From: an uncultured Oscillospiraceae bacterium
GTDB lineage: Bacteria > Bacillota > Clostridia > Oscillospirales > Ruminococcaceae
DNA length: 64,000 bases
Direction of reading: 5' to 3'
Assembly: GCA_934465295.1 (NCBI GenBank)
Contig: CAKSKU010000002.1
Span: forward strand, 124,001 to 188,000
Position 1 is the stretch's first letter, and every line of letters begins with the position of its first letter. This document shows positions 25,856-36,017 of this stretch, piece by piece. The position numbers were made by a program, and so were the translations under genes. The notes under the pieces are model-generated. The model was not told where the DNA came from, ran no database searches, and worked only from the letters and a program-made list of their open reading frames with translations.

Positions 25856-26638
25856 TTATTTTTTTGGTAGTGGTTTTTCCTTTTCCGCTGCGGAATTTGC
25901 TGATATCAGTTTTTTGTAAATATCCGAAACTGTTTTTTCAAACCTTATTCCATCGCTCCTGCCGAAATTCTTCATTAATTCTCCCGACATCATTTTGTTC
26001 TCCGCTTCATAGGCATAATTCAGAACAAAATCGAAACTGCCCATGACCGACATTATTTCCGTTTCGGGAGAGATGTTTTTCACATTTCCGAGCACAGTGA
26101 TATGGCTGTCATATTTAAACCGATCATCTCTGTAAATATTACGTGCGGCATTCATATACACAATGCCCTTCACGTCTGCCGTCATAACTCTTATCACAGC
26201 ATCGGATATCTCAAGTCCCGTCAGCGTTATCATATTTTCCAAGGGATTTGATGTTCCGTCGATCAGGATATAGTCTGTCTGAGTGCTTAATTTATTTATC
26301 ATGCGGATAACGCTTTCCTTGGAAAATTCGTGATATGTTATGTAATTTTCCGAAGCGGACAAGCCCATAAAAGCAAGGTACTCTGATTTTTCATGCGGCT
26401 TTATCCTCTGTGCAAGCTCGATATCGCTGTATCGGTTGGACATAAGGAGAGGGGCGATCGAATCGGCTGAGGAGAATTTTCCCCTCGGGATATATACGGG
26501 CAGCGCAGGAATAAGCTTATCGCCGTTAAGTATGATAACATTTTTCTTTTCGCCTGCGATCTGTGCACCCAATGCAAGGGCAAGAGCTGTTTTTCCGCTC
26601 GCAGGACTTCCCCATATTGTGATTATCTTTGCACTCAT
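25856..26638 (-). CDS. CpaE/TadZ-like P-loop ATPase
   Basis: 260 residues. A P-loop GSPASGKTALALALG at residues 10-24 is followed by a MinD/ParA-like fold (VIILNGDKLIPALPVYI, YILIDGTSNPLENM, VIRVMTADVKGIVY). In Tad systems a MinD-like protein (TadZ/CpaE) places the machine in the cell. The classical deviant Walker A lysine (KGGxGKT) is not present; the sequence is ASGKT. Its start overlaps the stop of the SAF gene by 4 bases (ATGA). Confidence 0.75.
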   Translation of the reverse strand: MSAKIITIWGSPASGKTALALALGAQIAGEKKNVIILNGDKLIPALPVYIPRGKFSSADSIAPLLMSNRYSDIELAQRIKPHEKSEYLAFMGLSASENYITYHEFSKESVIRMINKLSTQTDYILIDGTSNPLENMITLTGLEISDAVIRVMTADVKGIVYMNAARNIYRDDRFKYDSHITVLGNVKNISPETEIMSVMGSFDFVLNYAYEAENKMMSGELMKNFGRSDGIRFEKTVSDIYKKLISANSAAEKEKPLPKK

Positions 26639-27405
26639 TGCTGATCTCCTGCCAATCTGCCGTACTTATGCTCCTCCGAAAGCATTTTATCCTGATCGCT
26701 GAGAAGCTTCTGCGCCTTATCCGTATCAGCCCTTGCAGCCAGAGCGTAATGTATGCCGTAATTGCTGTTATACTCCGCTAAAAGCATCGCCTGATCGATA
26801 TTGACCTCAAAGGTTATTACCGAAGGTATCCTGCTTCCGCCGGTCTCGGTGCCGTCCTTTATATCGGAGGCTTCCGAATTTGATACCGAGATGACCTTAA
26901 CATAATTCAAATATGAATCAATGAAAACCTTGTCCTTATCTGGGCAGATCATAAGTGTAAGCACATCTCCCTCTCTGATCTTTCCCGCAACGCCTGCCGA
27001 CAGCGAGGATACGCCCGCCGCAACAGCATAATGGGAATCATCAAGAGTCCTTATTGCCATATCCGTATACGGATACTGAGACGAAAGCTTGTTTGCGGTC
27101 ATTATATCATGAGCCTCAATATCGCAGGAAGCATAGAATTTTCCTCCGCCGCTGAAATAATCATTGATCGTTGAAGCCGAATAGTATGTATCACCGTCAT
27201 AAGGCATATCGCCCTTGCTTATCTTATGCTCGGAAAGCATTGACACAGTGACCTCGCTGCCCTTTGAAATGCTGTCCTTTGCGATCATAACGGTTATCTT
27301 TTTATTTTCGGCTTTTGACAGCAGCGGCACGCCGATAAAGCCGATCGCAACCGCAAGAACAATGCATATACAGCCTATAACAAAACGATTTTTAAAAAAG
27401 TGCAT
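26635..27405 (-). CDS. CpaB/RcpC-like SAF-domain protein
   Basis: 256 residues. An N-terminal membrane helix (about residues 8-28, FVIGCICIVLAVAIGFIGVPLL) is followed by a SAF domain (KKITVMIAKDSISKGSEVTV) and a second beta-rich domain (GDVLTLMICPDKDKVF). CpaB/RcpC proteins are the periplasmic or extracellular SAF components of Tad pili. The start at 27405 has GAGGAGA upstream; an in-frame upstream ATG lies inside the preceding gene. It directly follows the EsaB-like gene, which joins the type VII and Tad parts of the cluster. Confidence 0.8.
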   Translation of the reverse strand: MHFFKNRFVIGCICIVLAVAIGFIGVPLLSKAENKKITVMIAKDSISKGSEVTVSMLSEHKISKGDMPYDGDTYYSASTINDYFSGGGKFYASCDIEAHDIMTANKLSSQYPYTDMAIRTLDDSHYAVAAGVSSLSAGVAGKIREGDVLTLMICPDKDKVFIDSYLNYVKVISVSNSEASDIKDGTETGGSRIPSVITFEVNIDQAMLLAEYNSNYGIHYALAARADTDKAQKLLSDQDKMLSEEHKYGRLAGDQQ

Positions 27406-27433
27406 AATTATTCTCCTCGATATTATAGTTCCC

Positions 27434-27685
27434 TTAAATAAACATAAGCTCCGAGCCGTGTATAAGACACAGCTCATTCGGGGTGGCGTTTATATCCAGA
27501 ATGTTTCCCGTTTTTTTATCGCATAAGACCGAATCCTCCGTCGGAACAAACATATTGTCTGTAAGCTCTCCGCAGATCTTTTTCAGCATTTCGGTTATCT
27601 GCTGTATTTCCGTTCCGCACGGCATATAAACATCATACGAGCGGCATACGGCAGGGAAATATATATTGACCAGCACTTTATTCAT
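27434..27685 (-). CDS. EsaB/YukD-like ubiquitin-fold protein
   Basis: 83-residue cytoplasmic protein. The beta-grasp pattern (KVLVNIYFPAVCRSYDVYMP, helix TEIQQITEMLKKICGEL, final strand LCLIHGSELMFI) and the size match the EsaB/YukD family of small type VIIb secretion proteins. It overlaps the essC stop by 8 bases and is followed by the SAF gene after 28 bp, so it shares the transcript of both machines. GAGGAGGA lies 6 bases before its ATG, inside the essC coding end. Confidence 0.8.
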   Translation of the reverse strand: MNKVLVNIYFPAVCRSYDVYMPCGTEIQQITEMLKKICGELTDNMFVPTEDSVLCDKKTGNILDINATPNELCLIHGSELMFI

Positions 27686-30600
27686 CGTCTTCCTCCTCAG
27701 AAGCTTTTGAGCAGATGAGCTTAACGCAGCTTATTTTCTTTTTCGATACAACATATCCGCCGTTTATGATCTCATCGGTCTTTGCCTGCGTTTTTATCGG
27801 CGGAAGAACATACTGCTCGCTGTAACCGTCCCCTGCCCATATATAGCTTGTGTAATTAGTCCTTTCGGCAAAGCTGCGGATACAGTTCAGCGAGTTCAAT
27901 TCACCGATCCTTTCGTAAAAAACAAATCTGTAATTTGATGTTTTTGGATCGGTGCTGTTGAACATATCAAGAATATCCTTTTTCAGTTCAGCCGACAAAA
28001 GCTCCAATATCCTGCTCATACCGCAGAAAACTATTATCCTGCTTTCATAAACAGGAAGCGGTCCTCCGTCATTTTTGCATTTTTTATAATTATTATGACG
28101 ATACAGGGCATCATCAAAAAGCTTCTGCATATATTCTGCCGAACCCTTTTTGCCATGTATATAGGTATATCCCATATCACAGTTCACAAACGTATCAAAA
28201 GGATCGACCACCTCGGTCTTATGACCGTCGAGCATCGAAAGCAGCTCTGCGACTCCCCGGATAACACCGCTGTCAAACATCGTTTTATGCGAAATAACGG
28301 TAAACCTTTCCGAAAAATCAAACAGCACAGGTTCGGCTTCGACCGAGGATAATCCGACAGGAACAGCATATATCGTGAATTTATCGAGCTTATTCCGATA
28401 CAGATAGTCAACGGTGTAATACTGCGGAAGGGACGGTATTTCAAGAGCCGAGCTATCGGGGAATTCATTCTGCCTGCGCTGCGACAATTCCTTGAAGTAA
28501 TTTGAAAGCTTGTCCGCAGGGGCAGCAAAAGCCGTCTGAAATTCATACACCTTTTCCCCTATCTGCACCAGACCTCTGCCTCTGCATGGATATGGTCTAA
28601 GTCTGCCCGCTTTTCCAAGTATCACGGAATAAGAATTGTCATTGAGCTGCATTGCGATCTTACGGCTGAAATTCTGAAGCACGGAAAAATTCAGTGCGTT
28701 TATCAGCGATGCCGTTACAACAAAGCTTATGCCGAGCTTTCCAAGCTGAAAAACAGATGTATCGACTGCGCCCTTCATATATTCGCTGAATGCGCCGTAT
28801 TCATTTATTATGACGATGATCTCGGGGAGCTTGTTGCCCGCACTGCAAAATGTATGATAATCTCCGCCATAGTCAAGAAACAGATTTTTTCTTATCTCTG
28901 CCTGACGCTTTAAAAATGTCATCAGATTTTTTATTCTGTCTGCCGATGATTGTATGATGACCTCTCCCACATGGGGAAGCTCATTGAGCTGGATAAGCGT
29001 TTCCTCTCCGAAATCAACTATGTAGAAATTTACTTCCTCGGGGGAATACTTCTCTGCCATTGAACATACGAGAGATGTCACAAACGCAAGCTTTCCCGAG
29101 CCTGCCGTACCATATATCACAATGTTTCCATCCTCAAGCGGAGATACAGACAGCAGACCCTGCTCCTGCTTTTCCGGAGCGTCATACATTCCGATATCCG
29201 CATAATGCTTATTGCCGCTCTGATCGGCAGCTTCCATATTGAGAAGCTCGCTAAGATATATTTCATGCTTAAGCTGCGGCAGCCACATAGGTCTTGCCGA
29301 AAGGTTCTCACCTTCAGCAGTTTCCTTTATGTACTGAAGAACTGCATCAAGCTGTTTCTGGGGATCGGAGCTGTATTTTCTGTCAGAGCTTTTCAGATCG
29401 ACAGCCGCACTTTGCGCCAGTTTTCTTCCGCAGCTGTCTATCACCGATATCCCTATCTCCGAGGAGATGTGTTCTTCCTCGTCGGGACGATATGCCGCAC
29501 CGCACCATGCGGACTGACCCATGATAAACAGTTCATTATAGCCAACCTGAAGATAAAATCTTCCCGTTTTTGAAAGTTCCGCTGCATCGGGACGCTTTAT
29601 CATATCCATACTGTCCGCAGCTTCCTGAACCTTAAGGCAGATCTTAAATCGGCTGTTGCTCCATATCTGATCGCTCACCACGCCGTTCGGCTTCTGTGTC
29701 GCAAGTATCAGATGAACGCCCAGACTTCTGCCGATTCGTGCCGTGCTGATAAGCTTATCCATAAATTCGGGCTGCTGCGCTCTCAATTCGGCGAACTCAT
29801 CGGAAATTATGAACAGATGGGACATTGGCTCGGATACCATTCCCGAACGGTACAGCTTTTGATATTTATATATATCAAGATTTGTCATTTCGAGCTTTTT
29901 TCCCGTCTCGGCAAAAATATGCTCTCTGCGCTTTAATTCGCTTTCTATCGAAATAAGCGCCCTCGCTATATCCGAACCGTCAAGATTGGTTATCATTCCT
30001 GCAAGATGAGGAAGCGTGCGGAACGCTGTTGACATTCCGCCGCCCTTATAATCTATAAGGATAAACGATACCTCGGCAGGACTGTAATTCAAAGCCATAG
30101 AAAGGATATAGGTCATAATGAATTCGCTCTTTCCCGAGCCTGTCATACCTGCTACAAGGCCATGAGGTCCCTGACCGTCCTGATGAAGATCAAGATAGCA
30201 TATATCTCCGTTCTCATCAACACCTATCGGCGTTTTCAGCGAGTTGACGGGGTTATTCTCTTTCCATCTCTGAGCGCAGTTAAGATGTCCGCATTTGACC
30301 GCTCCCATCATTTCCATAAAAGTGATAACATTCGGGAGTTCGTATGATCTGTCGTTCGCCGCAAGCTGTATATTTGCAAGTGAGACCGAATTTTTAAGGC
30401 ATTGCTCCATTGTGATATGAGGGTAAAGCTCAACCTTATTTTCCGAACCGTCACTGCTTCGTATAACTGCATCGCCTCCGCAGATATTTATGACCTTTCT
30501 GCACTCCTTCGGGAGATATTTCATCTCATCATACATTGCGATCAGACTGAATCCGCTGTATTTTTCCGAGCAGAGTATTTTTCCGACCAGCGATGTCTTT

Positions 30601-32231
30601 GACGCAAGATGCCTGTCCGCAGAAATAACGATATATGAAGCATCCGCACCGTCCGATAATTTTTTCTCCAGTTCCGACGATAAAAGCTTCATATCCTCAG
30701 TGTCGGCTGCAATATATCTCAGCTCGCTCGTTTTGCTCCTGATATGGGGAAGCCAGCGCATATCCAGCCACTTTTCACGATCTTCCCTGCCTGTTATCAA
30801 TACAAATTTCACATCGTCATAGCTGTGCAGTGCCGCAAGCTGCATTAAAATGTCCCTTACATAAGCTTCGGTATCATCTCTTTTGCCGATAATACCGATA
30901 ATAAAATCATCTCTTAGCGAAACGGTCACGGGAACATCATTCAGTATCTTTTTTTCTGCCGCTGCTTCGGCTGCAAGCTCATAAAGAGGGTCATCTTCCA
31001 GGGTAAAGCCTTTTTCACGGAAATTTACCGATATATCAGCATTTATGCTGCCCTTACCCGCAGTAAAGGACAGAAAATCCTCCTGACCTTCAACACGCTC
31101 CCATAAAGAACGCTCTCTGTATTCGATACGCCTCATAAGCTCATTCATATCGGGATTGGCTGCAATAATATCTGCCTTTTGTGAATTGAGTTCCGCTTCA
31201 ATATCAGCCTTTAACCTCTTGATATACTCAGCATAGGCAACAGTCCTTATGTGTTCCTTCTTTTTGTTTCTTTTTTTCTCCGCACCCTTGGATATAAGCG
31301 GCCACATAACAGACCCGAGTACCATACTTGCCGCCATCACGAGCGTGGGCGCAGTGTTGAGAAGCGAACCTCCGCTGCTTATATTGTTTGCAACGCTGAA
31401 GCCTGCCGTAGCGACCGATGCCATTCCCATCGTGAGCGACGGACCGACGGTCAATATCGCAGGTGCTGTATCTGCGGCTGCCTTGGCTGGCGGCTGTTCG
31501 ATCTCAAAATTGCGGCATTTGCGCTCTGCATAAAAACGAGGAGAGCAGTAAAATAAGCTGTCCGCTTTTTCATCGGCAATATCATGGTCAGAAAATATCT
31601 TTCTTTCGGGCAGAGCAAACGCTTTCAGTACATTCTCATTTATCTCCGATATGTATTTCCGATAATTAAAGCAGATAATATTCTTTCCGAATACTATTTT
31701 TATCCCGCCTGCGAAAAGCTGATCGCCTGCTTCAAGCTCCGTTCTGTTGACCGTGCCGCCGTTGAGATACACTTTTCCCGTATGATCTGCAAGATGGAAT
31801 TTATTATCCGAATAGGAAACAGCGACCCTGACATTGCTTATAAGCGGAAGATGCTCCGTGCTGTAACGGACAGTATCTCCCTGTCTGCTTCCGATAGTTA
31901 TTTCACATGGCGAGCTTACGCTTTTTTTGAAAAAGGTACTGTATGACTGCTCATCCGATTCGATCAGAAGCAGCGCCTTTGTATAATTTCTCGGTATCAG
32001 TACATCGATCACGCCGTCAGCAGCAATGTATTCCTTTTGCTCGGCGCCATTTACCGAAAGCCTTGCATATACCGACGGCGATATCACCCAATTTCCGTCT
32101 ATGCCTTCAGCCGAGATCACCTGCTCGGACTTTCCGACTGCATTTATATGTTCAAGATAATATTTTCCGCTTACCTTTTCGGGAAGTCTCAAAGTATAGA
32201 CCTTATCATTTTCAAGCAGATTTAAAATCAT
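27678..32231 (-). CDS. essC: EssC-like type VII secretion FtsK/SpoIIIE ATPase
   Basis: Motor of type VII secretion, 1517 residues, the usual EssC length. Two FHA-like domains lie in the first 200 residues, and a paired membrane segment lies near 265-315, followed by the basic KKRNKKKEHIRT. The first ATPase domain has an intact Walker A, GMTGSGKSE (near 692-700), with FILIDYKGGGM and LIDYKGG-type Walker B and LFIISDEFAEL. The second has GTAGSGKLA (near 1040), with Leu replacing the Ser/Thr after Lys. The third (near 1310) has no recognisable P-loop. Degenerate second and third sites are known in EssC relatives. It overlaps esaB. Confidence 0.93.
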   Translation of the reverse strand: MILNLLENDKVYTLRLPEKVSGKYYLEHINAVGKSEQVISAEGIDGNWVISPSVYARLSVNGAEQKEYIAADGVIDVLIPRNYTKALLLIESDEQSYSTFFKKSVSSPCEITIGSRQGDTVRYSTEHLPLISNVRVAVSYSDNKFHLADHTGKVYLNGGTVNRTELEAGDQLFAGGIKIVFGKNIICFNYRKYISEINENVLKAFALPERKIFSDHDIADEKADSLFYCSPRFYAERKCRNFEIEQPPAKAAADTAPAILTVGPSLTMGMASVATAGFSVANNISSGGSLLNTAPTLVMAASMVLGSVMWPLISKGAEKKRNKKKEHIRTVAYAEYIKRLKADIEAELNSQKADIIAANPDMNELMRRIEYRERSLWERVEGQEDFLSFTAGKGSINADISVNFREKGFTLEDDPLYELAAEAAAEKKILNDVPVTVSLRDDFIIGIIGKRDDTEAYVRDILMQLAALHSYDDVKFVLITGREDREKWLDMRWLPHIRSKTSELRYIAADTEDMKLLSSELEKKLSDGADASYIVISADRHLASKTSLVGKILCSEKYSGFSLIAMYDEMKYLPKECRKVINICGGDAVIRSSDGSENKVELYPHITMEQCLKNSVSLANIQLAANDRSYELPNVITFMEMMGAVKCGHLNCAQRWKENNPVNSLKTPIGVDENGDICYLDLHQDGQGPHGLVAGMTGSGKSEFIMTYILSMALNYSPAEVSFILIDYKGGGMSTAFRTLPHLAGMITNLDGSDIARALISIESELKRREHIFAETGKKLEMTNLDIYKYQKLYRSGMVSEPMSHLFIISDEFAELRAQQPEFMDKLISTARIGRSLGVHLILATQKPNGVVSDQIWSNSRFKICLKVQEAADSMDMIKRPDAAELSKTGRFYLQVGYNELFIMGQSAWCGAAYRPDEEEHISSEIGISVIDSCGRKLAQSAAVDLKSSDRKYSSDPQKQLDAVLQYIKETAEGENLSARPMWLPQLKHEIYLSELLNMEAADQSGNKHYADIGMYDAPEKQEQGLLSVSPLEDGNIVIYGTAGSGKLAFVTSLVCSMAEKYSPEEVNFYIVDFGEETLIQLNELPHVGEVIIQSSADRIKNLMTFLKRQAEIRKNLFLDYGGDYHTFCSAGNKLPEIIVIINEYGAFSEYMKGAVDTSVFQLGKLGISFVVTASLINALNFSVLQNFSRKIAMQLNDNSYSVILGKAGRLRPYPCRGRGLVQIGEKVYEFQTAFAAPADKLSNYFKELSQRRQNEFPDSSALEIPSLPQYYTVDYLYRNKLDKFTIYAVPVGLSSVEAEPVLFDFSERFTVISHKTMFDSGVIRGVAELLSMLDGHKTEVVDPFDTFVNCDMGYTYIHGKKGSAEYMQKLFDDALYRHNNYKKCKNDGGPLPVYESRIIVFCGMSRILELLSAELKKDILDMFNSTDPKTSNYRFVFYERIGELNSLNCIRSFAERTNYTSYIWAGDGYSEQYVLPPIKTQAKTDEIINGGYVVSKKKISCVKLICSKASEEEDDE

Positions 32232-32250
32232 AGGATCGTCCTTTCGCCTA

Positions 32251-33354
32251 TCAATTTATTTTTCTGTCAAGCTCCGATGATGATAAATAATTCAGTGCAT
32301 TATCCAGGGTATTTCTGACATCGGATATCCTGACCGATCTCCAATCCCTGTTTCCGATTATTCCGCACAGCATATTTCCGAGCATATTTTCGGCATTTAT
32401 CGGAAGCTGAAGTTCAAGGAAGGAGTTTCTTTTCTGCTCTGCGCACAAAAGATCGGAATAATCACATTTATCGTTAAAATAATTGATATAAGGAGGTTTG
32501 CCGCCGTTTAAAAGCCTGTAAAGCATGACCGCAAGCGAATATACACCGCATTGCTCATCATGTCTTAGATCGGGCGGCAGATATATGGAGTAAGCCTGCG
32601 CCGCAGAAGTCAGAATAAAGCTTTTCTGCATAGCTCTGTCGATCTCGGCACACAGCATGGGTCTCCCGTTTGTATCAATAACTGTATTGGCTTCAAAAAT
32701 GCTGTTATAAACAATATTGCTGCGCTCAAATTCGGAAATATGACCGCATATCCCCGATGCTATCTTTATAATATCCCTGACGGTAAAGCTTTTTCTGCGC
32801 ATTTCAAGAGGAAGAGGACTGCATTTATCCGAAATGATAAATATATGCCCCTCTTTTCTGTCGGAAGATATATAACTCTCCGCCGAAAAAGCAGGACAGC
32901 CGACTCCTGTGCTTTCGCATATATCGCCAAAACGTGTGCATTCATCGGCGCATATTTTCGCCGCCCTTTCCACTGCCCCGTCCAAACACCTGCCGCGCAG
33001 TATTTCCGCACGGTCTGAACATTCAGCTCCGTTTATATGGATATAGCGCACAGACGCCTCTGTCCCGTCCGAGATATTTACAGCAGAATAATGATCATCC
33101 CCGAGAAAAGAACCGATCTTTTCGCAAAGTCGGTATCCGCCTATCCGATATCCGCTGAGATCATGATCGGCAGTAAAGGCTTCCGCCAGAAAATCACCGC
33201 TCTGAACGGCTTTTTCCGCCGCATCCGAAGTACGCCCCGCATTATCAACGACCGCACCTTCAATACTAAGATCAGCAAAGCATTTCTCGCAGAACCGAAA
33301 TGTCCTTTCGACCATTGCACCGCAGTTTTTGCAATACAGCATTATATCACTCAC
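32251..33354 (-). CDS. Zinc-ribbon pseudokinase (possible EssB counterpart)
   Basis: 367 residues with no membrane helix. An N-terminal zinc ribbon (YCKNCG, then FCEKC; residues 7-29) is joined to a protein-kinase fold beginning GYRLCEKIGSFLGDDHYSAVN. The catalytic motifs are lost: the beta-3 lysine region reads ASVRYIH, the HRD region reads IVYNSIFEANTVI, and DFG reads AEID. It is therefore a pseudokinase. EssB/YukC of type VIIb systems is also a pseudokinase but carries a membrane helix. The GTG start overlaps the preceding stop (GTGA); the ATG at 33342 is an alternative start. Confidence 0.7.
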   Translation of the reverse strand: MSDIMLYCKNCGAMVERTFRFCEKCFADLSIEGAVVDNAGRTSDAAEKAVQSGDFLAEAFTADHDLSGYRIGGYRLCEKIGSFLGDDHYSAVNISDGTEASVRYIHINGAECSDRAEILRGRCLDGAVERAAKICADECTRFGDICESTGVGCPAFSAESYISSDRKEGHIFIISDKCSPLPLEMRRKSFTVRDIIKIASGICGHISEFERSNIVYNSIFEANTVIDTNGRPMLCAEIDRAMQKSFILTSAAQAYSIYLPPDLRHDEQCGVYSLAVMLYRLLNGGKPPYINYFNDKCDYSDLLCAEQKRNSFLELQLPINAENMLGNMLCGIIGNRDWRSVRISDVRNTLDNALNYLSSSELDRKIN

Positions 33355-36017
33355 TTTTTCTGATTTCTATCCGACTTTGATGCATACCAGTTGTCATATA
33401 TATTGCCGTCAATGCGGAGAGTGTATGTTTCGCAGTCATATATCTGACCCGCAGGCGTCCAATAATCGAACATTATCACCTCGACCCTGTATTCCGTATT
33501 GTCGGGAAACCATACAGGGATAAAATGGACTCTGCTTTTCAGATCGTCCGGCCCCGATATATCTTCAACGCCGACCGCACCTGATTTGTACTTTGAAGCA
33601 TCGTTTACGCTGAGTGCATGTATGCAGTCAAAGGTGCTGTCATCGCCATCGCTGTCAAAAGCCGTCTCTATCACCGCTATATGATCCGGGCTGTAATTAA
33701 ATTCGGGGAAAAGCATCACGCCGTTCTGGAACATTGTACACATTTCCTGCAAAGCTGTATCATTGCCAGGGTCAGTATCATAGTCTCCGATGAACTCCTC
33801 ATTAAATGCAAATGAAAATCCATAACCCGACAACGCAGATATAAAGCTTTTTCCGAAGCCGTCTTTAATAACGCCCTGCGGCACATAATCGAACAGTATC
33901 AAGGGTCTTGAACCGACCGATGAATTTTTTATTTTCGGTATGTCCGTAAACGGCAAAGCGACCTCGCCCGTGTCCTCCGCTAAAAGCCCCGATCTTGCAG
34001 TGTATTTATGCGAACGAAGCCCAAGCTCATTGTCCTGCTCCTGTATAAAAGCCGTGTATTCATACCAGCTAAGCTCTTCTACCTTCTCGGACTCATTATC
34101 GGGTCCATTCAGATACTTTTTCATCTCAAATCTTTTCAGCGGATCGTATGAATTGAATATCTCCGCATTCTGTTCATACTGTTCTGCTTTGTAACTGCTG
34201 TCCATAAATCCGCCGATAAAATCGGGGCAGCCGTTATTTTCACGAAGCGATGACATAGTGTCACTTACGTCGCAGGAAAACTCGACCGTCGTGAAATATC
34301 TGCCGCTGTACGACGGGTCTGTTCCATCATATTCGCATACCTTGCCCTCGATCGAACCTACTTCATGCTCAATATACATCGGCGCTCTGTTATTATCGCC
34401 TATAAATCGGGCAACAACATTGATTTTCATAGGTTCTTCGGGAGTTTTCCACTTAAAATACAGATATGCTTCGTTACAGCCGACTCCGTTGTGTCCGAAA
34501 TTCACTTCCGAACCTATACCCTGTACACTGACTGTTTCAGGCAGTCCAAGCGCATTGACCTCTTCCGATGCCAGATAAGTTCCGTCATCGTGCTTATATT
34601 CCAGCAATGCACCGACAGCGATTGGTTCTTCTGCATTGTCGGATAAATGATCATGAACACTCACATAGGACGGCAAAAGATCACTTTTCCCATTATTGGT
34701 CAGCTTGATAGATGTTACCACATCAGTGTTTGTGCGGTATTCGTAATTCTGTGCCTTGTAGGTTATCTGTGGGTGATAGTCAAGAAGTGCCACTCCCATA
34801 TTCTCTACCACATAATCACTGTTTATATACATATCATCATATCCATATGGGGTTATCGTTTCCGGCTCATCGGTCTTATAATCACTGTATGAACCCAAAG
34901 TGATCTCATTTATCGCAGTTTCCTCATTTACCATCATAGCCAGTCCGTCGGTAAATGAAATAACCTGCATTTCTTCAAGCCATACACCAATGTTATATAC
35001 ATCGTTATAATCGATAATAGGGTTTCTTCTTCCCACAAAGCCAAGCGTATATCGCCAGTCGGCGCAGCTGTTCTGGATATATGCCAGCTCGGTAACAGTT
35101 CCGTAAAATGAATACATCGGTGCATAAAAATCGTCTTCGTTTTCATCCGGAATGCAGTCATAAAACCATACTATCGGCTCAAACATCAATGTATAATCAT
35201 TAAGTCTTGCCGGATCCAATTCTTCACCCATATTGTCTTTAAAGCAGGAATACAGGGAGCTTAAAAACCTCGGATCATTTATGATTTTTTTGTCATAAAA
35301 TGAGGCGTATTTGTCCGTTCCCGAACGATCGTTGCAGTTTATAAAATAAAATTCACTTCCCACCGTGTCGGAGTTATCTCTAAGTACAGGAATGCTGTAT
35401 CCGTAATTTCCGTTATTAAAATCCTCTGCCGTTATAATGATCCTTTTTTCTTCCGAAAGCTTGTATTTGTCATTCTCTCTTAACGTCCAATCGTCAAGCT
35501 TCTGCAAATAATTCTCCGAATATACCCCAAGATCTCTCTGACCGAGATTGGATATGTAAAAAAGCTTGCATTGACCAACGATAGAATTCAATGCCTCAAC
35601 CACTTTATCGCCGTATCCATAAAATACGTTAACGTCCCCATTGATATCGGGCGGAATAAATACGAACGGCTCTTCAAAAATATCGTCCATTACGGAATTA
35701 TCCATATCCAGATAGCACTGACCTTCAAATCCATAATAGCCATCACTGACCGCAGACGGAAATTCGACCTCATGGCTGACAAGATCAATGGAATAAAGCG
35801 GCTGATATTCATTGCTTTTATCGAGCAGGGTTATCCTGTACCCTTGGTCAGCCGCCCTAAAAGCTCCTGCGGCTCTTACCGATTTTACCCTTATGATCTG
35901 ATTTCCCTCATCGGCATTTTCACCTTCGATATCTGTCTTCGCCTCAAGACTCAACGTACATATAATAAACAAGATGAACGCCGCCAATATTGAAACGCCT
36001 TTTCTGACTATCTCCAT
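33351..36017 (-). CDS. Large exported protein of unknown function
   Basis: 888 residues. A cleavable-looking signal segment (residues 6-25, KGVSILAAFILFIICTLSLE, then AKT) is followed by a long acidic, beta-rich protein without further membrane helices or clear repeats. Landmarks are IDLVSHEVEFPSAV near residue 85, the central VVTSIKLTNNGKSDLLPSYV, which looks like an immunoglobulin-like strand pattern, and the C-terminal VIMFDYWTPAGQIYDCETYT. No family is recognised. Its ATG overlaps the end of the preceding gene and its stop overlaps the pseudokinase start, so it belongs tightly to the cluster. A surface or pilus-tip protein is a guess. Confidence 0.7.
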   Translation of the reverse strand: MEIVRKGVSILAAFILFIICTLSLEAKTDIEGENADEGNQIIRVKSVRAAGAFRAADQGYRITLLDKSNEYQPLYSIDLVSHEVEFPSAVSDGYYGFEGQCYLDMDNSVMDDIFEEPFVFIPPDINGDVNVFYGYGDKVVEALNSIVGQCKLFYISNLGQRDLGVYSENYLQKLDDWTLRENDKYKLSEEKRIIITAEDFNNGNYGYSIPVLRDNSDTVGSEFYFINCNDRSGTDKYASFYDKKIINDPRFLSSLYSCFKDNMGEELDPARLNDYTLMFEPIVWFYDCIPDENEDDFYAPMYSFYGTVTELAYIQNSCADWRYTLGFVGRRNPIIDYNDVYNIGVWLEEMQVISFTDGLAMMVNEETAINEITLGSYSDYKTDEPETITPYGYDDMYINSDYVVENMGVALLDYHPQITYKAQNYEYRTNTDVVTSIKLTNNGKSDLLPSYVSVHDHLSDNAEEPIAVGALLEYKHDDGTYLASEEVNALGLPETVSVQGIGSEVNFGHNGVGCNEAYLYFKWKTPEEPMKINVVARFIGDNNRAPMYIEHEVGSIEGKVCEYDGTDPSYSGRYFTTVEFSCDVSDTMSSLRENNGCPDFIGGFMDSSYKAEQYEQNAEIFNSYDPLKRFEMKKYLNGPDNESEKVEELSWYEYTAFIQEQDNELGLRSHKYTARSGLLAEDTGEVALPFTDIPKIKNSSVGSRPLILFDYVPQGVIKDGFGKSFISALSGYGFSFAFNEEFIGDYDTDPGNDTALQEMCTMFQNGVMLFPEFNYSPDHIAVIETAFDSDGDDSTFDCIHALSVNDASKYKSGAVGVEDISGPDDLKSRVHFIPVWFPDNTEYRVEVIMFDYWTPAGQIYDCETYTLRIDGNIYDNWYASKSDRNQKK

